A stretch of DNA of 15,070 nucleotides from an uncultured Terriglobus sp. (lineage in GTDB: Bacteria; Acidobacteriota; Terriglobia; Terriglobales; Acidobacteriaceae). How positions within the stretch are numbered: the first letter of the stretch is position 1; each line of letters starts with the position of its first letter. This document shows positions 1-6,851 of this stretch, in pieces. The notes under the pieces are model-generated. The model made no database searches, was not told the origin of the DNA, and saw nothing but the letters and a program-made list of their open reading frames with translations. The stretch covers positions 1 through 15,070 of the forward strand of contig CALMRM010000045.1 of assembly GCA_937871605.1 (NCBI GenBank), written 5' to 3'. Both the position numbers and the translations under genes were made by a program.

Positions 1-642
1 ACCGCAACGTACACCACCACATCGCTGGCTGCCGGGACGCACGCGCTCTACGCCACCTTTGCCGGTGTCAACGGCTTCAGCAGCGCCACGTCCGGCACCG
101 CCACTGTCACGGTCGTAGCACCCGGCTACACCGCCGCACTCTCGCCCACAGCTATCGGCATCCCGCGCGGCAACAGCGGCTTCTCCACGCTCACGGTCAC
201 GCCCGTGGGTGGCTACGCGGGCAGCTTCACCGTCGCGTGCGGCAGCGTCACCGGCCTCAAGTGCAGCATCGGTAGCAGCAGCCTCAGCAGCACCGGCGCG
301 GCGTCCACCACCACCGTAAACATCAGTACGGCCAACACTGCCGCGCTCCGCAAACCCGTCCTGCCATTCGGCCCAGCCACTCCGCAGGTCGAGTACGCGG
401 TGCTTGGGCTGTCACTGCTCAGCGGCCTCGGCCTGGCGCGGCGGCGTGCACGCACGCTGCGGTCCGCAGCCTTGTGGGTGTTGCCCATACTGCTGTCGTT
501 GGCGACCCTGCTGGGCATCAGTGGTTGCGGTGGCAGTGGCAACTCCACCAGTTCCGCCACCGGCACCTACTCCGTACCAGTCACGATCACACCCAGCAGC
601 GGCGCGGCCCAAACCGTGACGCTCACCGTCAACGTCTTATAA
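1..642 (+). CDS. Ig-like repeat surface protein, C-terminal part (5' end outside window)
   Basis: The frame is open from the first base and ends with TAA at 640-642, so this is the last ~213 residues of a longer protein. Thr/Ser/Gly/Ala-rich beta-type sequence dominates. An early stretch (ALYATFAGVNGFSSATSGTA, then TVTV) looks like the end of a bacterial Ig-like (Big_3-type) repeat. A following segment has the GNSGFSTLTVTP...GGYAGSFTVAC pattern of another Ig-like unit. Near the end lie two hydrophobic stretches separated by an arginine run (GLARRRARTLR), then GCGGSG and a last short beta segment. Large acidobacterial surface or adhesin-like proteins often end this way, so extracellular or envelope location is inferred. 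An ATG-like start at 205 (GTG) is only an internal codon of this longer frame. Binding partner unknown. Confidence 0.75.
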   Translation, partial: TATYTTTSLAAGTHALYATFAGVNGFSSATSGTATVTVVAPGYTAALSPTAIGIPRGNSGFSTLTVTPVGGYAGSFTVACGSVTGLKCSIGSSSLSSTGAASTTTVNISTANTAALRKPVLPFGPATPQVEYAVLGLSLLSGLGLARRRARTLRSAALWVLPILLSLATLLGISGCGGSGNSTSSATGTYSVPVTITPSSGAAQTVTLTVNVL

Positions 643-657
643 GACTCACGCAAATAG

Positions 658-688
658 CAGCGGCGACCCCACACTCAGGGCGCCGCTG
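658..688. terminator. Strong hairpin between convergent genes (bidirectional terminator candidate)
   Basis: CAGCGGCG (658-665) pairs perfectly with CGCCGCTG (681-688). CCC/GGG can extend the stem inward past one bulged A. It lies between the stop of the Ig-like gene (642) and the stop of the opposing repeat-protein gene (714), where a shared terminator is expected. No U-tract follows on either strand, so intrinsic termination would be weak. Confidence 0.5.
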
Positions 689-713
689 CCGCACTTCTCC
701 CATCCGACTGCGA

Positions 714-2120
714 CTAGTTCATCACCCTGAAGTAAGTAATAATGCAGTCCTGTGCTGCATTGGTGATCAATCGGGTTTTGCCTATCTCAAAACGCAAGTT
801 CGTTCGGGAGTCATCTCGCACGCCTTTGAATCCGAGCCTCTTCGCTGCATTCCAGTTGTCAATGATCTCCTTTAATGGGAAGCCGTGAGCGGTATCGCGC
901 ACGTCAATGATGTCTCGACATATTTCTGGACCCAGCTTCAGATCGAAGCCCACGACTTCGTGAGGAAGTTCCATGTAGTAGGCACCGTTGGCCATACTTA
1001 CCTGGTGAAAGCTTTTCACTTTGTAGAATCCAAGCTGTTTAGAGATCTTCTTGAGTTCCTCATCTCCGAAGTTTGCGATATGTCCTGGTCGGGCAAGATC
1101 CTCCGGCTTTGAGTCCCAGAAGATATTGGAATATTTCTGCTTCAAGACTTGCAGGTAAATCTTACGCTTCGTCTCATGCGGGACGTCGTCCCAGACGTCA
1201 CCACGATTGAGCCTGTCCACCTCGGCTCGTTCGGCATCCACGCTAAGGAGAGCTGTCCGCCGCGACCCCGCCTCACCGGCTGCTACAGCAGCCGCCGACT
1301 TGAAGACTTGTGCACGCTCCCGGCGTTCCTGCATGCGAATGGCTTCATCCTTTGCGGCCCGCATCGCATCGACCTTGTCGATGGCCGGCAGCAACGAGTC
1401 TGCCTGGCGCGCCACAGCGGCTGCCGTCTTGGCGGTTTCAACACGACGGCTCTCATGGAGCGCCGCCATGCGCGCTGCCTGGTCTTTCGCGGCGCGCATC
1501 GCATCCACCTTGTCAAGGGCGGGCAGCAACGAGTCCGCCTGGCGCGCCACTGCGGCAGACGTCTTGGCGGTTTCAACACGACGGCTCTCATGGAGCGCCG
1601 CGATGCGCGATGCCTGGTCTTTCGCGGCGCGCATCGCATCCACTTTGTCGATGGCGGGCAACAATGAGTCTGCCTGGCGCGCCACTGCGGCTGCCGTCGT
1701 AAAGGTCTCGGCACGACCCTGGCGGAACGCCTCTGTGCGCGCTGCCTGGTCTTTCGCGGCTCGCTCCGCATCCACCCTGTCAAGGGCGGGCAGCAGCGAC
1801 TGCGCGGAACGGGCCACGGCGGCAGTCATATTGATCGCCTCTTTGCGGGTCTGCCGTAGCATCCCGTCCCGTAGTTCACGGGCCAACCTCCGCGCATCAA
1901 GCTTCAGCCCAAACTCACGGTCTGTTCTCTCGGACGTCTTCGATGCATCCAGCTCCTGCACGATCGCCCGTTGCGCCGCTCGGAGCCCGTCGTGGTCAAA
2001 CAGCTCGCCGGCGTAGTTCACAATGTCCCCCATCGTTTCGGCGTCAAGGGCAAGGTGTCGCGCGGCTTTTGCATCTTCTGCAAACTTTTTCAGGTCCAGT
2101 AGCTCTTGTGCGGAGGGCAT
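714..2120 (-). CDS. Unrecognised protein with tandem 45-residue helical repeats and a distinct C-terminal domain
   Basis: I do not recognise this 468-residue protein. The start is set at the ATG at 2120 (MPSAQELLDLKKFAEDAKAA). The frame stays open upstream, but those 67 codons look non-coding (many Cys, Trp, Pro) and run into the sigma-factor promoter region. Residues 1-98 are charged and probably helical. Residues ~99-142, 143-187, 188-232 and 233-275 are near-identical units with the core VARQADSLLPAxDKVDAMRA; a fifth, decayed unit follows to ~306. They look like amphipathic helices or coiled coil. Residues ~307-468 form a different, mixed alpha/beta domain ending RFEIGKTRLIT...ITYFRV. No signal peptide or membrane segment is seen. 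The DNA for the tail is much less G+C-rich than the repeats. The gene is divergent from the ECF operon. The layout (stalk-like repeats plus a variable-looking tail) resembles effectors or polymorphic toxins, but that is inference only. Confidence 0.7.
   Translation of the reverse strand: MPSAQELLDLKKFAEDAKAARHLALDAETMGDIVNYAGELFDHDGLRAAQRAIVQELDASKTSERTDREFGLKLDARRLARELRDGMLRQTRKEAINMTAAVARSAQSLLPALDRVDAERAAKDQAARTEAFRQGRAETFTTAAAVARQADSLLPAIDKVDAMRAAKDQASRIAALHESRRVETAKTSAAVARQADSLLPALDKVDAMRAAKDQAARMAALHESRRVETAKTAAAVARQADSLLPAIDKVDAMRAAKDEAIRMQERRERAQVFKSAAAVAAGEAGSRRTALLSVDAERAEVDRLNRGDVWDDVPHETKRKIYLQVLKQKYSNIFWDSKPEDLARPGHIANFGDEELKKISKQLGFYKVKSFHQVSMANGAYYMELPHEVVGFDLKLGPEICRDIIDVRDTAHGFPLKEIIDNWNAAKRLGFKGVRDDSRTNLRFEIGKTRLITNAAQDCIITYFRVMN
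1366..1815 (-). repeat. Tandem ~135-bp coding repeats
   Basis: Equivalent positions recur at 1366, 1501, 1636 and 1768 on the plus strand, giving periods of 135, 135 and 132 bases. Units 1366-1500 and 1501-1635 differ at about ten positions by eye, so roughly nine of ten bases are identical. All periods are multiples of three, so unit gain or loss keeps the reading frame. The repeats encode the 43-45-residue helical units of the protein at 714-2120. Confidence 0.9.
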
Positions 2121-2137
2121 GGCCAAACAGTAAGGTG

Positions 2138-2163
2138 TGACATGGCTCAACGCAAGCAGTTCC
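2138..2163 (-). promoter_or_regulatory. Possible ECF-type promoter for the repeat-protein gene
   Basis: On the minus strand GGAAC (2163-2159) is followed after 17 bases by GTCA (2141-2138). This resembles the GGAAC-N16/17-GTC layout of many group-IV sigma promoters. It would start transcription about 10 bases before the ATG at 2120. Such short motifs arise by chance, so support is weak. Confidence 0.25.
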
Positions 2164-2218
2164 ACAAACTTTCTCGAGCGCACCGCCGACCCACCCGTCT
2201 GTACCGGTAGAGAGACCC

Positions 2219-2830
2219 ATGACCTCTGCGGAAAGGTACGAACTGATCCTGGTGAGCGACCCGGCGGAACGCACCTCGGCACGTGCCGTTGCCAACAGAG
2301 ATGCCAGCCTGGGTGCAACACACGTCGACGGGGTGGCGGCGCTGGTGCCCGCGTACTCGTCCCTGCTGTTTCGCGTGGCCCATGCCGTGCTGCGCAACCG
2401 GGCAGAGGCAGAGGATGCGGTGCAGGATGCCTTTTTGCGCGTGCTGGCGCACCAGGACCGGTTGCCCGAGATTGAAAACATGCGCGTGTGGCTGGTGCGC
2501 ATCGTGTGGCGGCTGGCGCTCGATCGCAAAGGACGCATCACCCCCGGGCAAATGGACGAGCTGTTTGTCCAATCGTTGGTCGGCACCAGCCTTCCGGCGG
2601 ATCAAGCGCTCGCAGAAGCAGACGAATTGCAACGCGTGCTGAAAGCGATGGACCGCCTACCCACTGCGGAACGCCACGTCTTGCTGCTGTGCGCTGTCGA
2701 GGAAATGAAGACCGACGAGATCGCCGCGGTGCTTCGCAAAAGCGAATCCGCAGTGCGGGCCCTGCTGTTTCGCGCACGCGAACGGCTGCGGCAGCGGCTT
2801 GGAAACCATCGGAGAAGGAGGCAGCCATGA
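2219..2830 (+). CDS. ECF-family RNA polymerase sigma factor
   Basis: 203 residues, a typical ECF (group IV sigma-70) length. Sigma region 2 spans ~43-105, with the LRNRAEAEDAVQDAFLRVL signature and the WLVRIVWRLALDR end of region 2. Region 4 spans ~135-193: LPTAERHVLLLCAVEEMKTDEIAAVL, then a recognition helix with SESAVRALLFRARERLR. It directs RNA polymerase to a small regulon and is normally held inactive by an anti-sigma factor. The ATG at 2219 follows an AGAGAG stretch. The stop overlaps the next start (ATGA at 2827-2830), which implies translational coupling with the putative anti-sigma factor. Region 2 is preceded by a ~40-residue N-terminal extension, and the C-terminus is arginine-rich. 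The regulon is unknown. Confidence 0.93.
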   Translation: MTSAERYELILVSDPAERTSARAVANRDASLGATHVDGVAALVPAYSSLLFRVAHAVLRNRAEAEDAVQDAFLRVLAHQDRLPEIENMRVWLVRIVWRLALDRKGRITPGQMDELFVQSLVGTSLPADQALAEADELQRVLKAMDRLPTAERHVLLLCAVEEMKTDEIAAVLRKSESAVRALLFRARERLRQRLGNHRRRRQP

Positions 2831-3564
2831 CTCAGGAGCAGGATCCATTTTGCGAAGAGGACGACCGCCGCATCGGCGCGGTGCTGCATACACTTGCCCA
2901 CGCCGAGCCAAGTGAAACACTGCAGGCTCGGCTGGTTGCCACTCTGCGCACGGCAGACACCCACGAACGGCAACGTGATGCAGCACAACTGCACTGGATG
3001 CCTCCATTTGCGTCCAGCAGCTGGTTGAAGTCGCGGCTTGCCCTGGCCGCATGCCTGCTGGCTATTGCGGGTGCCTACCTTCACCATGCTGTTCTTCACG
3101 GCGGGCTGCCCCCTGCGACCCAAACCGCTGGTCCATACGCCTTTGTGGCATCGGGGCGTATCGGCAACCAGGGCGCTTACGGGACGGTGCCGGGGCGCAC
3201 TGTGGCTCCACTCCATGGAGAACGTGCGGCTGCAAGTCTGCCTATGCCGAAGTTCCAACCGTCTGCTTCCGGTGCTCCGATGCGTTCGCCACGCGCTTCG
3301 GCGAACACGAGGGACGGCGATCGCACCGGCCCGCAGGAAGTTGGCTCCGTCAGCTTTCCATCGCCGCCGCTGCCGCTCACCGAGCAGGAGCGCCTGCTTC
3401 TGCGGCTTGGCCGCCACGAACCCGCAGAGCAGTTGGCACTACTAACACTGCCCGCGCGAAACGCGGCCTTCCAGCACGAGAAAGACGCCGTCGCTGAGTT
3501 TTTTGCGCCGGCACCGCCCCTACGCGGCCAGATGGAGCCAGACGAGCCTGCCGGACAGCCTTAA
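2827..3564 (+). CDS. Putative membrane anti-sigma factor
   Basis: 245 residues; ATG at 2827 overlaps the sigma stop and follows a strong GGAGAAGGAGG ribosome-binding site. Residues 1-65 are a soluble acidic/helical part (FCEEDDRRIGAVLHTLAHAE), presumably cytoplasmic and sigma-contacting. One hydrophobic helix at ~69-90 (LALAACLLAIAGAYL) would cross the membrane. The remainder is Pro/Ala/Ser-rich and likely periplasmic, ending in a conserved-looking LPLTEQERLLLRLGRHEPAE motif and a short helical tail. There is no HxxxCxxC zinc anti-sigma motif. The role is inferred from coupling to the ECF gene, single-pass topology and size. Sequence homology to a named anti-sigma family is not obvious. Confidence 0.65.
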   Translation: MTQEQDPFCEEDDRRIGAVLHTLAHAEPSETLQARLVATLRTADTHERQRDAAQLHWMPPFASSSWLKSRLALAACLLAIAGAYLHHAVLHGGLPPATQTAGPYAFVASGRIGNQGAYGTVPGRTVAPLHGERAAASLPMPKFQPSASGAPMRSPRASANTRDGDRTGPQEVGSVSFPSPPLPLTEQERLLLRLGRHEPAEQLALLTLPARNAAFQHEKDAVAEFFAPAPPLRGQMEPDEPAGQP

Positions 3565-3591
3565 TCACCCTCAACCTTAGGAGACAACACC

Positions 3592-4314
3592 ATGCACCAT
3601 GCCAAGCTTGCCGCATCTAGCCTCGCGTTCCTGCTGCTTTCCCTGGCATCCGGCCTTGCCCAAACCCCAGCTGAGGCAGACCAGGTTGTGCGCACCTTTC
3701 ACCTCTCGTCGCAGATGAATCCTGGAGAGCAAAACGATATGCTCACGGGCATTCGCAATACTGTGCCACCCTCTCTGCGCATCTTTTTGGTGGCCAGCCA
3801 AAACACAGTCGTGGTGCGCGGCACACCACACGACGTACAGATTGTGGCAGACCTGATTCCCAAGCTGGACCATCCGCACAGGCAGTACCGGCTTACCTAC
3901 ACCCTGACAGAAACGGACAGCGGCAAGCGCATCGGCGTGCAGCACTACAGCATGGTGCTCACCTCTGGCGAACGCATGCAACTGAAGGAAGGCAGCCGCG
4001 TTCCGGTGCTCACCGGCTCGCTCACCAGTTCCAACCAAACCGAAAAGCAGACGACGTACTTGGATATCGGACTTAACTTCGATTCAGTCGTGCAGGAGTA
4101 TGGCGATGGACTTCAGCTCAGAACCAAGGTAGAGCAGTCTTCCATGGTGGCTGAGCGCTCCGGCATCGGTCCGGAAGACCCCATCATCCGTCAGACACGG
4201 CTGGAGGGCACCAGCTTTCTGGCTGAGGGCAAACCGCTGGTGCTGGGTTCTCTCGACGTGCTGGGCAGCACCCGCAGGCTGGAGGTAGAGGCGGTTGTAG
4301 AGGGCGTTCGTTAA
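3592..4314 (+). CDS. Exported secretin-like protein (N-domain plus truncated secretin-core-like region)
   Basis: 240 residues; ATG at 3592 follows TTAGGAGA. A signal peptide is clear: charged start, hydrophobic LAFLLLSLASG, likely cleavage after A23. Residues ~31-93 (VRTFHLSS...NTVVVRGTPHDVQIVADLIPKLD) match the N1/NolW-type fold of secretin periplasmic domains: a beta strand, a helix, then VVRGT and a helix ending LIPKLD. Residues ~132-185 (KEGSRVPVLTGS, YLDIGLNFDSV, GLQLRTKVEQSS) resemble the start of the secretin core. The protein then ends, far short of full secretins (usually over 400 residues). It lies 27 bases after the putative anti-sigma gene, so the three genes likely form one operon. 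It may be a periplasmic sensor, a pilotin-like factor or a secretion component. No function is established. Confidence 0.65.
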   Translation: MHHAKLAASSLAFLLLSLASGLAQTPAEADQVVRTFHLSSQMNPGEQNDMLTGIRNTVPPSLRIFLVASQNTVVVRGTPHDVQIVADLIPKLDHPHRQYRLTYTLTETDSGKRIGVQHYSMVLTSGERMQLKEGSRVPVLTGSLTSSNQTEKQTTYLDIGLNFDSVVQEYGDGLQLRTKVEQSSMVAERSGIGPEDPIIRQTRLEGTSFLAEGKPLVLGSLDVLGSTRRLEVEAVVEGVR

Positions 4315-4339
4315 GTGGGTGGCGCAGAGGGTGCACATG

Positions 4340-4388
4340 GATCGCAAAAGGACGCGCGAAGCGTACCTAACTGCGCTTTTTAGCGATC
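4340..4388. terminator. Imperfect inverted repeat between convergent operons
   Basis: GATCGC at 4340-4345 pairs with GCGATC at 4383-4388. A-rich and T-rich flanks and a GC pair extend it inward with mismatches (GATCGCAAAAGGACGC versus GCGCTTTTTAGCGATC). It lies between the secretin-like gene and plsX, which converge, so a shared terminator is plausible. The rest of the 205-base gap 4315-4519 shows nothing else that I can name. Confidence 0.35.
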
Positions 4389-4519
4389 GTTTTGCGTTGT
4401 TTGGGAGCCAGTTTGTTGCAGTTCTGACACTCCAAAGGCCGTTTTCGACGCGCAAAAATGAACATTCTGCGCGCTTCTGGCACCGTTTCTGTGCACGGGA
4501 GACACGAGCGGCGATCGGA

Positions 4520-5572
4520 TCAGTTGCCGACCGCCCCGGAGGCCCCCTGGTCGGGCCCGGACACCGCCTGCAGCGAGCTCTCGATGTGGCGGCTCACGTC
4601 TGCCTGCGCGAATTGGCTGGCAACACGAATCGCATTCAGGATCGCTGTCTCGTTCGATGAACCATGGCCGATAATGCAGGCTCCGCGTACGCCCAACAGC
4701 GGCGCGCCACCGTACTCGGTATAGTCAAGCCGCTTCTTAAAATTCTTAAAGGCTTTGCGGCTCAGCAGCGCGCCCACCTGTGAGGTTATGGTCGCTTTGA
4801 GCGTTTGCTTCAACAGGTCTGAGACCAGTTTGGCCAGCCCCTCACTGGTTTTGAGCGCGACATTGCCCACAAACCCATCGCACACGGCCACATCGCACCG
4901 GCCGTTGTACAAGTCCCGGCCCTCGACATTGCCGACAAAGTCATACAGCACGTCCTTGCTCAGGGCTCGCAGCAGGGGCAGTGTCTCGTGGATCAGCGCA
5001 TTGCCCTTGCTGTCCTCTTCGCCGATGGACAGCAGCCCCACCCGGGGCTTGGGGATGCCCAGCACGGTGCGTGCGTAAATCTGGCCCATGAGCGCAAACT
5101 GGACGAGGTTGCGGGCATCGCTGTCCACATTGGCACCCGCATCCAGCAGGACACAGGGCGTGCCGTGAATGGTCGGTAGGATGGTGGCCAGCGCGGGCCG
5201 GTCCACGCCTTGCAAACTGCCAAGAACCATTTTTGCCGTGGCCATGGCAGCGCCCGTGTTACCGGCCGTCACAAAGCCGCGGGCACGGCCGTCGCGCACG
5301 AGCTTGAGCCCTACGCGCATGGTGCTGTCGCGCTTCGACCGTACGGCCAGGGCGGCTTTTTCATGCATGCCGATCCACTCGCTGGCGTGCACCACCTCAA
5401 CGGGCAGGCGCTCGTCCCGCAGGTAGGTTTTCAGGGCAGGGGCGATCTGATCTTCCGGGCCAACCAGGTGGACGCGGACAGGCAACAACCGGCACGCAGC
5501 GATGGCTCCGCGCAACTCCGGCTCAGGGCTCCGGTCGGAACCCTTTGCATCTAGAACAATATCGGTCAGCAT
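4520..5572 (-). CDS. plsX: Phosphate acyltransferase PlsX
   Basis: 350 residues, the normal family length. PlsX makes acyl-phosphate from acyl-ACP and phosphate, which PlsY then uses to start phospholipid synthesis. It is a peripheral membrane enzyme. Family motifs are clear: VLDAKGSDRSP at the N-terminus, FVTAGNTGAAMATAK (~100-114), LDAGANVD (~143-150), GLLSIGEEDSKGN (~179-191), FVGNVEGRD (~212-220), CDGFVGNVALKTSEG (~231-245) and LGVRGACIIGHGSSN (~293-307). The N-terminal motif is usually DAMGGD; here it reads DAKGSD. The gene lies 15 bases after rpmF on the same strand, the usual rpmF-plsX order. The C-terminal ~15 residues are a Gly/Ser tail. Confidence 0.96.
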   Translation of the reverse strand: MLTDIVLDAKGSDRSPEPELRGAIAACRLLPVRVHLVGPEDQIAPALKTYLRDERLPVEVVHASEWIGMHEKAALAVRSKRDSTMRVGLKLVRDGRARGFVTAGNTGAAMATAKMVLGSLQGVDRPALATILPTIHGTPCVLLDAGANVDSDARNLVQFALMGQIYARTVLGIPKPRVGLLSIGEEDSKGNALIHETLPLLRALSKDVLYDFVGNVEGRDLYNGRCDVAVCDGFVGNVALKTSEGLAKLVSDLLKQTLKATITSQVGALLSRKAFKNFKKRLDYTEYGGAPLLGVRGACIIGHGSSNETAILNAIRVASQFAQADVSRHIESSLQAVSGPDQGASGAVGN

Positions 5573-5587
5573 CCGCGAGATGCGGAA

Positions 5588-5776
5588 CTACGCTGCCTGG
5601 GAGGATGGGGACGTGACCGCGCGGCCACGGTACTCACCGCACTTGGGGCAGGCGTGGTGCGGCAGCTTGCGCTCATTGCAGCTGGGGCAAAGCGCAGAGT
5701 TAGGCGCAGTCAAGAAATCATGGGAGCGACGCTTGGCTGTGCGCTGCTTCGAATGGCGACGCTTCGGATTTGGCAT
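5588..5776 (-). CDS. rpmF: 50S ribosomal protein L32
   Basis: 62 residues. The N-terminus MPNPKRRHSKQRTAKRRSHD is the highly conserved basic start of L32. Residues C30-P-S-C33 and C43-P-K-C46 form the zinc ribbon seen in zinc-binding L32 forms. An AAAGGTAAG ribosome-binding site lies just before the ATG at 5776. It lies between the DUF177 gene and plsX, as in many bacteria. The C-terminal TSPSSQAA tail is variable in the family. Confidence 0.97.
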   Translation of the reverse strand: MPNPKRRHSKQRTAKRRSHDFLTAPNSALCPSCNERKLPHHACPKCGEYRGRAVTSPSSQAA

Positions 5777-5879
5777 CGATCTTACCTTTCAAGTGCCGTG
5801 CCCATCCCGCAACACCCATTGAGGCTGCCAGTGATGACACGGCGTAAACTAAGTTCTCCAGGCAGAGCCTGGTTTGTAC

Positions 5880-6440
5880 TCAAGACTTTGCAGAACTGGC
5901 AAACCCCTGCAGTGCACTCCATCGAGAATCGATCGACTTCTCACCGCAGGCGCAGGCTGCTTCATTCCGGTTCGCACCACAATGCGGGCAGAGCCCTTGA
6001 CAGCTGTCGCGGCAAAGCGACCGGTCCGGCAGGGAAAGCAACACCTGCTCGCGCACGGCATCTTCCAGCAACAGACCGCCTTCTTCATAATACCCGATTT
6101 CTGTTTCTGCCTCACTGATGGAGCGTTCGCCCTGCTCTGCGTCCACACCCGCTGGCCGAAAAATCAGGTCGAAACGCTGATCCGCATGGTGCCGAATAGG
6201 CTCCAGGCAGCGCGCGCACAATAGTTCGAAGTCGCCTTCGATATGCCCTCGCAAGCGAATATCATCCACCACGTCGTGCGGCCCACGGCACTCCTCCAGC
6301 CGGTCGGCTGAGCCCGTCACCTGTAGCGGCCCGGCTTGTTGCACATGGAGCGCATACTGGACCGCTCCCGGTGCAAACACGAGATCCAGCATGAGTGGGT
6401 CCGGAATCAGGTCGGCAGGGGTAATACGCATCCCTTCCAT
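5880..6440 (-). CDS. DUF177/YceD family protein
   Basis: 186 residues if started at the ATG at 6440 (MEGMRITPADL). A second ATG at 6431 (MRITPADL) is equally possible. An upstream extension to 6503 is open, but its residues (MSQNPGGQAVGCCRTQYRTA) look non-coding. Family features: CARCLEP at ~75-81 and a C-terminal cysteine cluster C143, C147, C151-P-H-C154, C163 and C165, with GLCPHCGANRNE typical of DUF177. YceD-type proteins are tied to 23S rRNA or ribosome assembly and lie upstream of rpmF. The biochemical role is not settled. It is the first gene of the yceD-rpmF-plsX cluster, with 103 bases to rpmF. Confidence 0.9.
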   Translation of the reverse strand: MEGMRITPADLIPDPLMLDLVFAPGAVQYALHVQQAGPLQVTGSADRLEECRGPHDVVDDIRLRGHIEGDFELLCARCLEPIRHHADQRFDLIFRPAGVDAEQGERSISEAETEIGYYEEGGLLLEDAVREQVLLSLPDRSLCRDSCQGLCPHCGANRNEAACACGEKSIDSRWSALQGFASSAKS

Positions 6441-6496
6441 TATGGCAGTTCTGTACTGCGTACGGCAGCAGCCCACAGCCTGCCCTCCAGGATTTT

Positions 6497-6566
6497 GGGA
6501 CACACACTTTCATTTCCTGTAGATCTACGGCAGATCTACGCCCTGCGGACGCCGGATGTGTGTCCC
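6497..6566. repeat. 10-bp perfect inverted repeat enclosing an 11-bp tandem repeat
   Basis: GGGACACACA (6497-6506) is the exact reverse complement of TGTGTGTCCC (6557-6566). Inside, AGATCTACG occurs at 6521-6529 and again at 6532-6540, and GTAGATCTAC (6519-6528) is itself a palindrome. It lies 57 bases upstream of the DUF177 start and could be an operator or a hairpin in its leader. Confidence 0.5.
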
Positions 6567-6781
6567 TGTCTGTGTCTTTCATGAAAAAAGCATTTGGCAC
6601 CACAGTTGCAACAGAGGGTGTGGGAAGAGCGTGCGGATAGGTGAGGCCCCGACAGCGGACCGCATCAATGCACAAGGGAAAACGGGTGCAAAACACCCCC
6701 GGCCTGGAAGCAGACAAAGATCTGGTCTCCGGAGCTGAATGGGGTCAGCAGCAGAATTCAGGAGGCCAGCGACTGGCCATC

Positions 6782-6815
6782 GAACAGCCACCTCTCGACG
6801 GTGGCTGTTCTCGTT
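6782..6815 (+). terminator. 11-bp perfect hairpin, terminator-like
   Basis: GAACAGCCACC (6782-6792) pairs perfectly with GGTGGCTGTTC (6800-6810) around a 7-base loop. On the plus strand TCGTT follows, a poor U-tract. A smaller hairpin GGCCAG-CGA-CTGGCC lies just before it (6764-6778). GTCTC/GAGAC (6822-6826/6834-6838) lies just after it. Confidence 0.4.
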
Positions 6816-6851
6816 ATGAACGTCTCTCGTTGTGAGACACGAAGGATCCGC

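Noticed and set aside
490..540. Lipoprotein signal (LLGISGCGGSG) in the Ig-like protein
   Set aside because: It lies near the C-terminus of a longer frame that is open upstream, so it is not an N-terminal signal peptide.
1366..1815. Regular repeats as a CRISPR array
   Set aside because: The period is 135 bases with the whole unit conserved, no repeat/spacer division, and the frame is coding.
1207..2016. 269-residue plus-strand frame opposite the repeat protein
   Set aside because: Its repeats only mirror the 135-bp repeats of the minus-strand gene, and its composition (Ala/Ser/Arg) is that of a shadow frame.
4319..4724. Short plus-strand frames at the plsX 3' end
   Set aside because: They overlap plsX in antisense or lie in the convergent intergenic gap, lack motifs, and have no ribosome-binding site.
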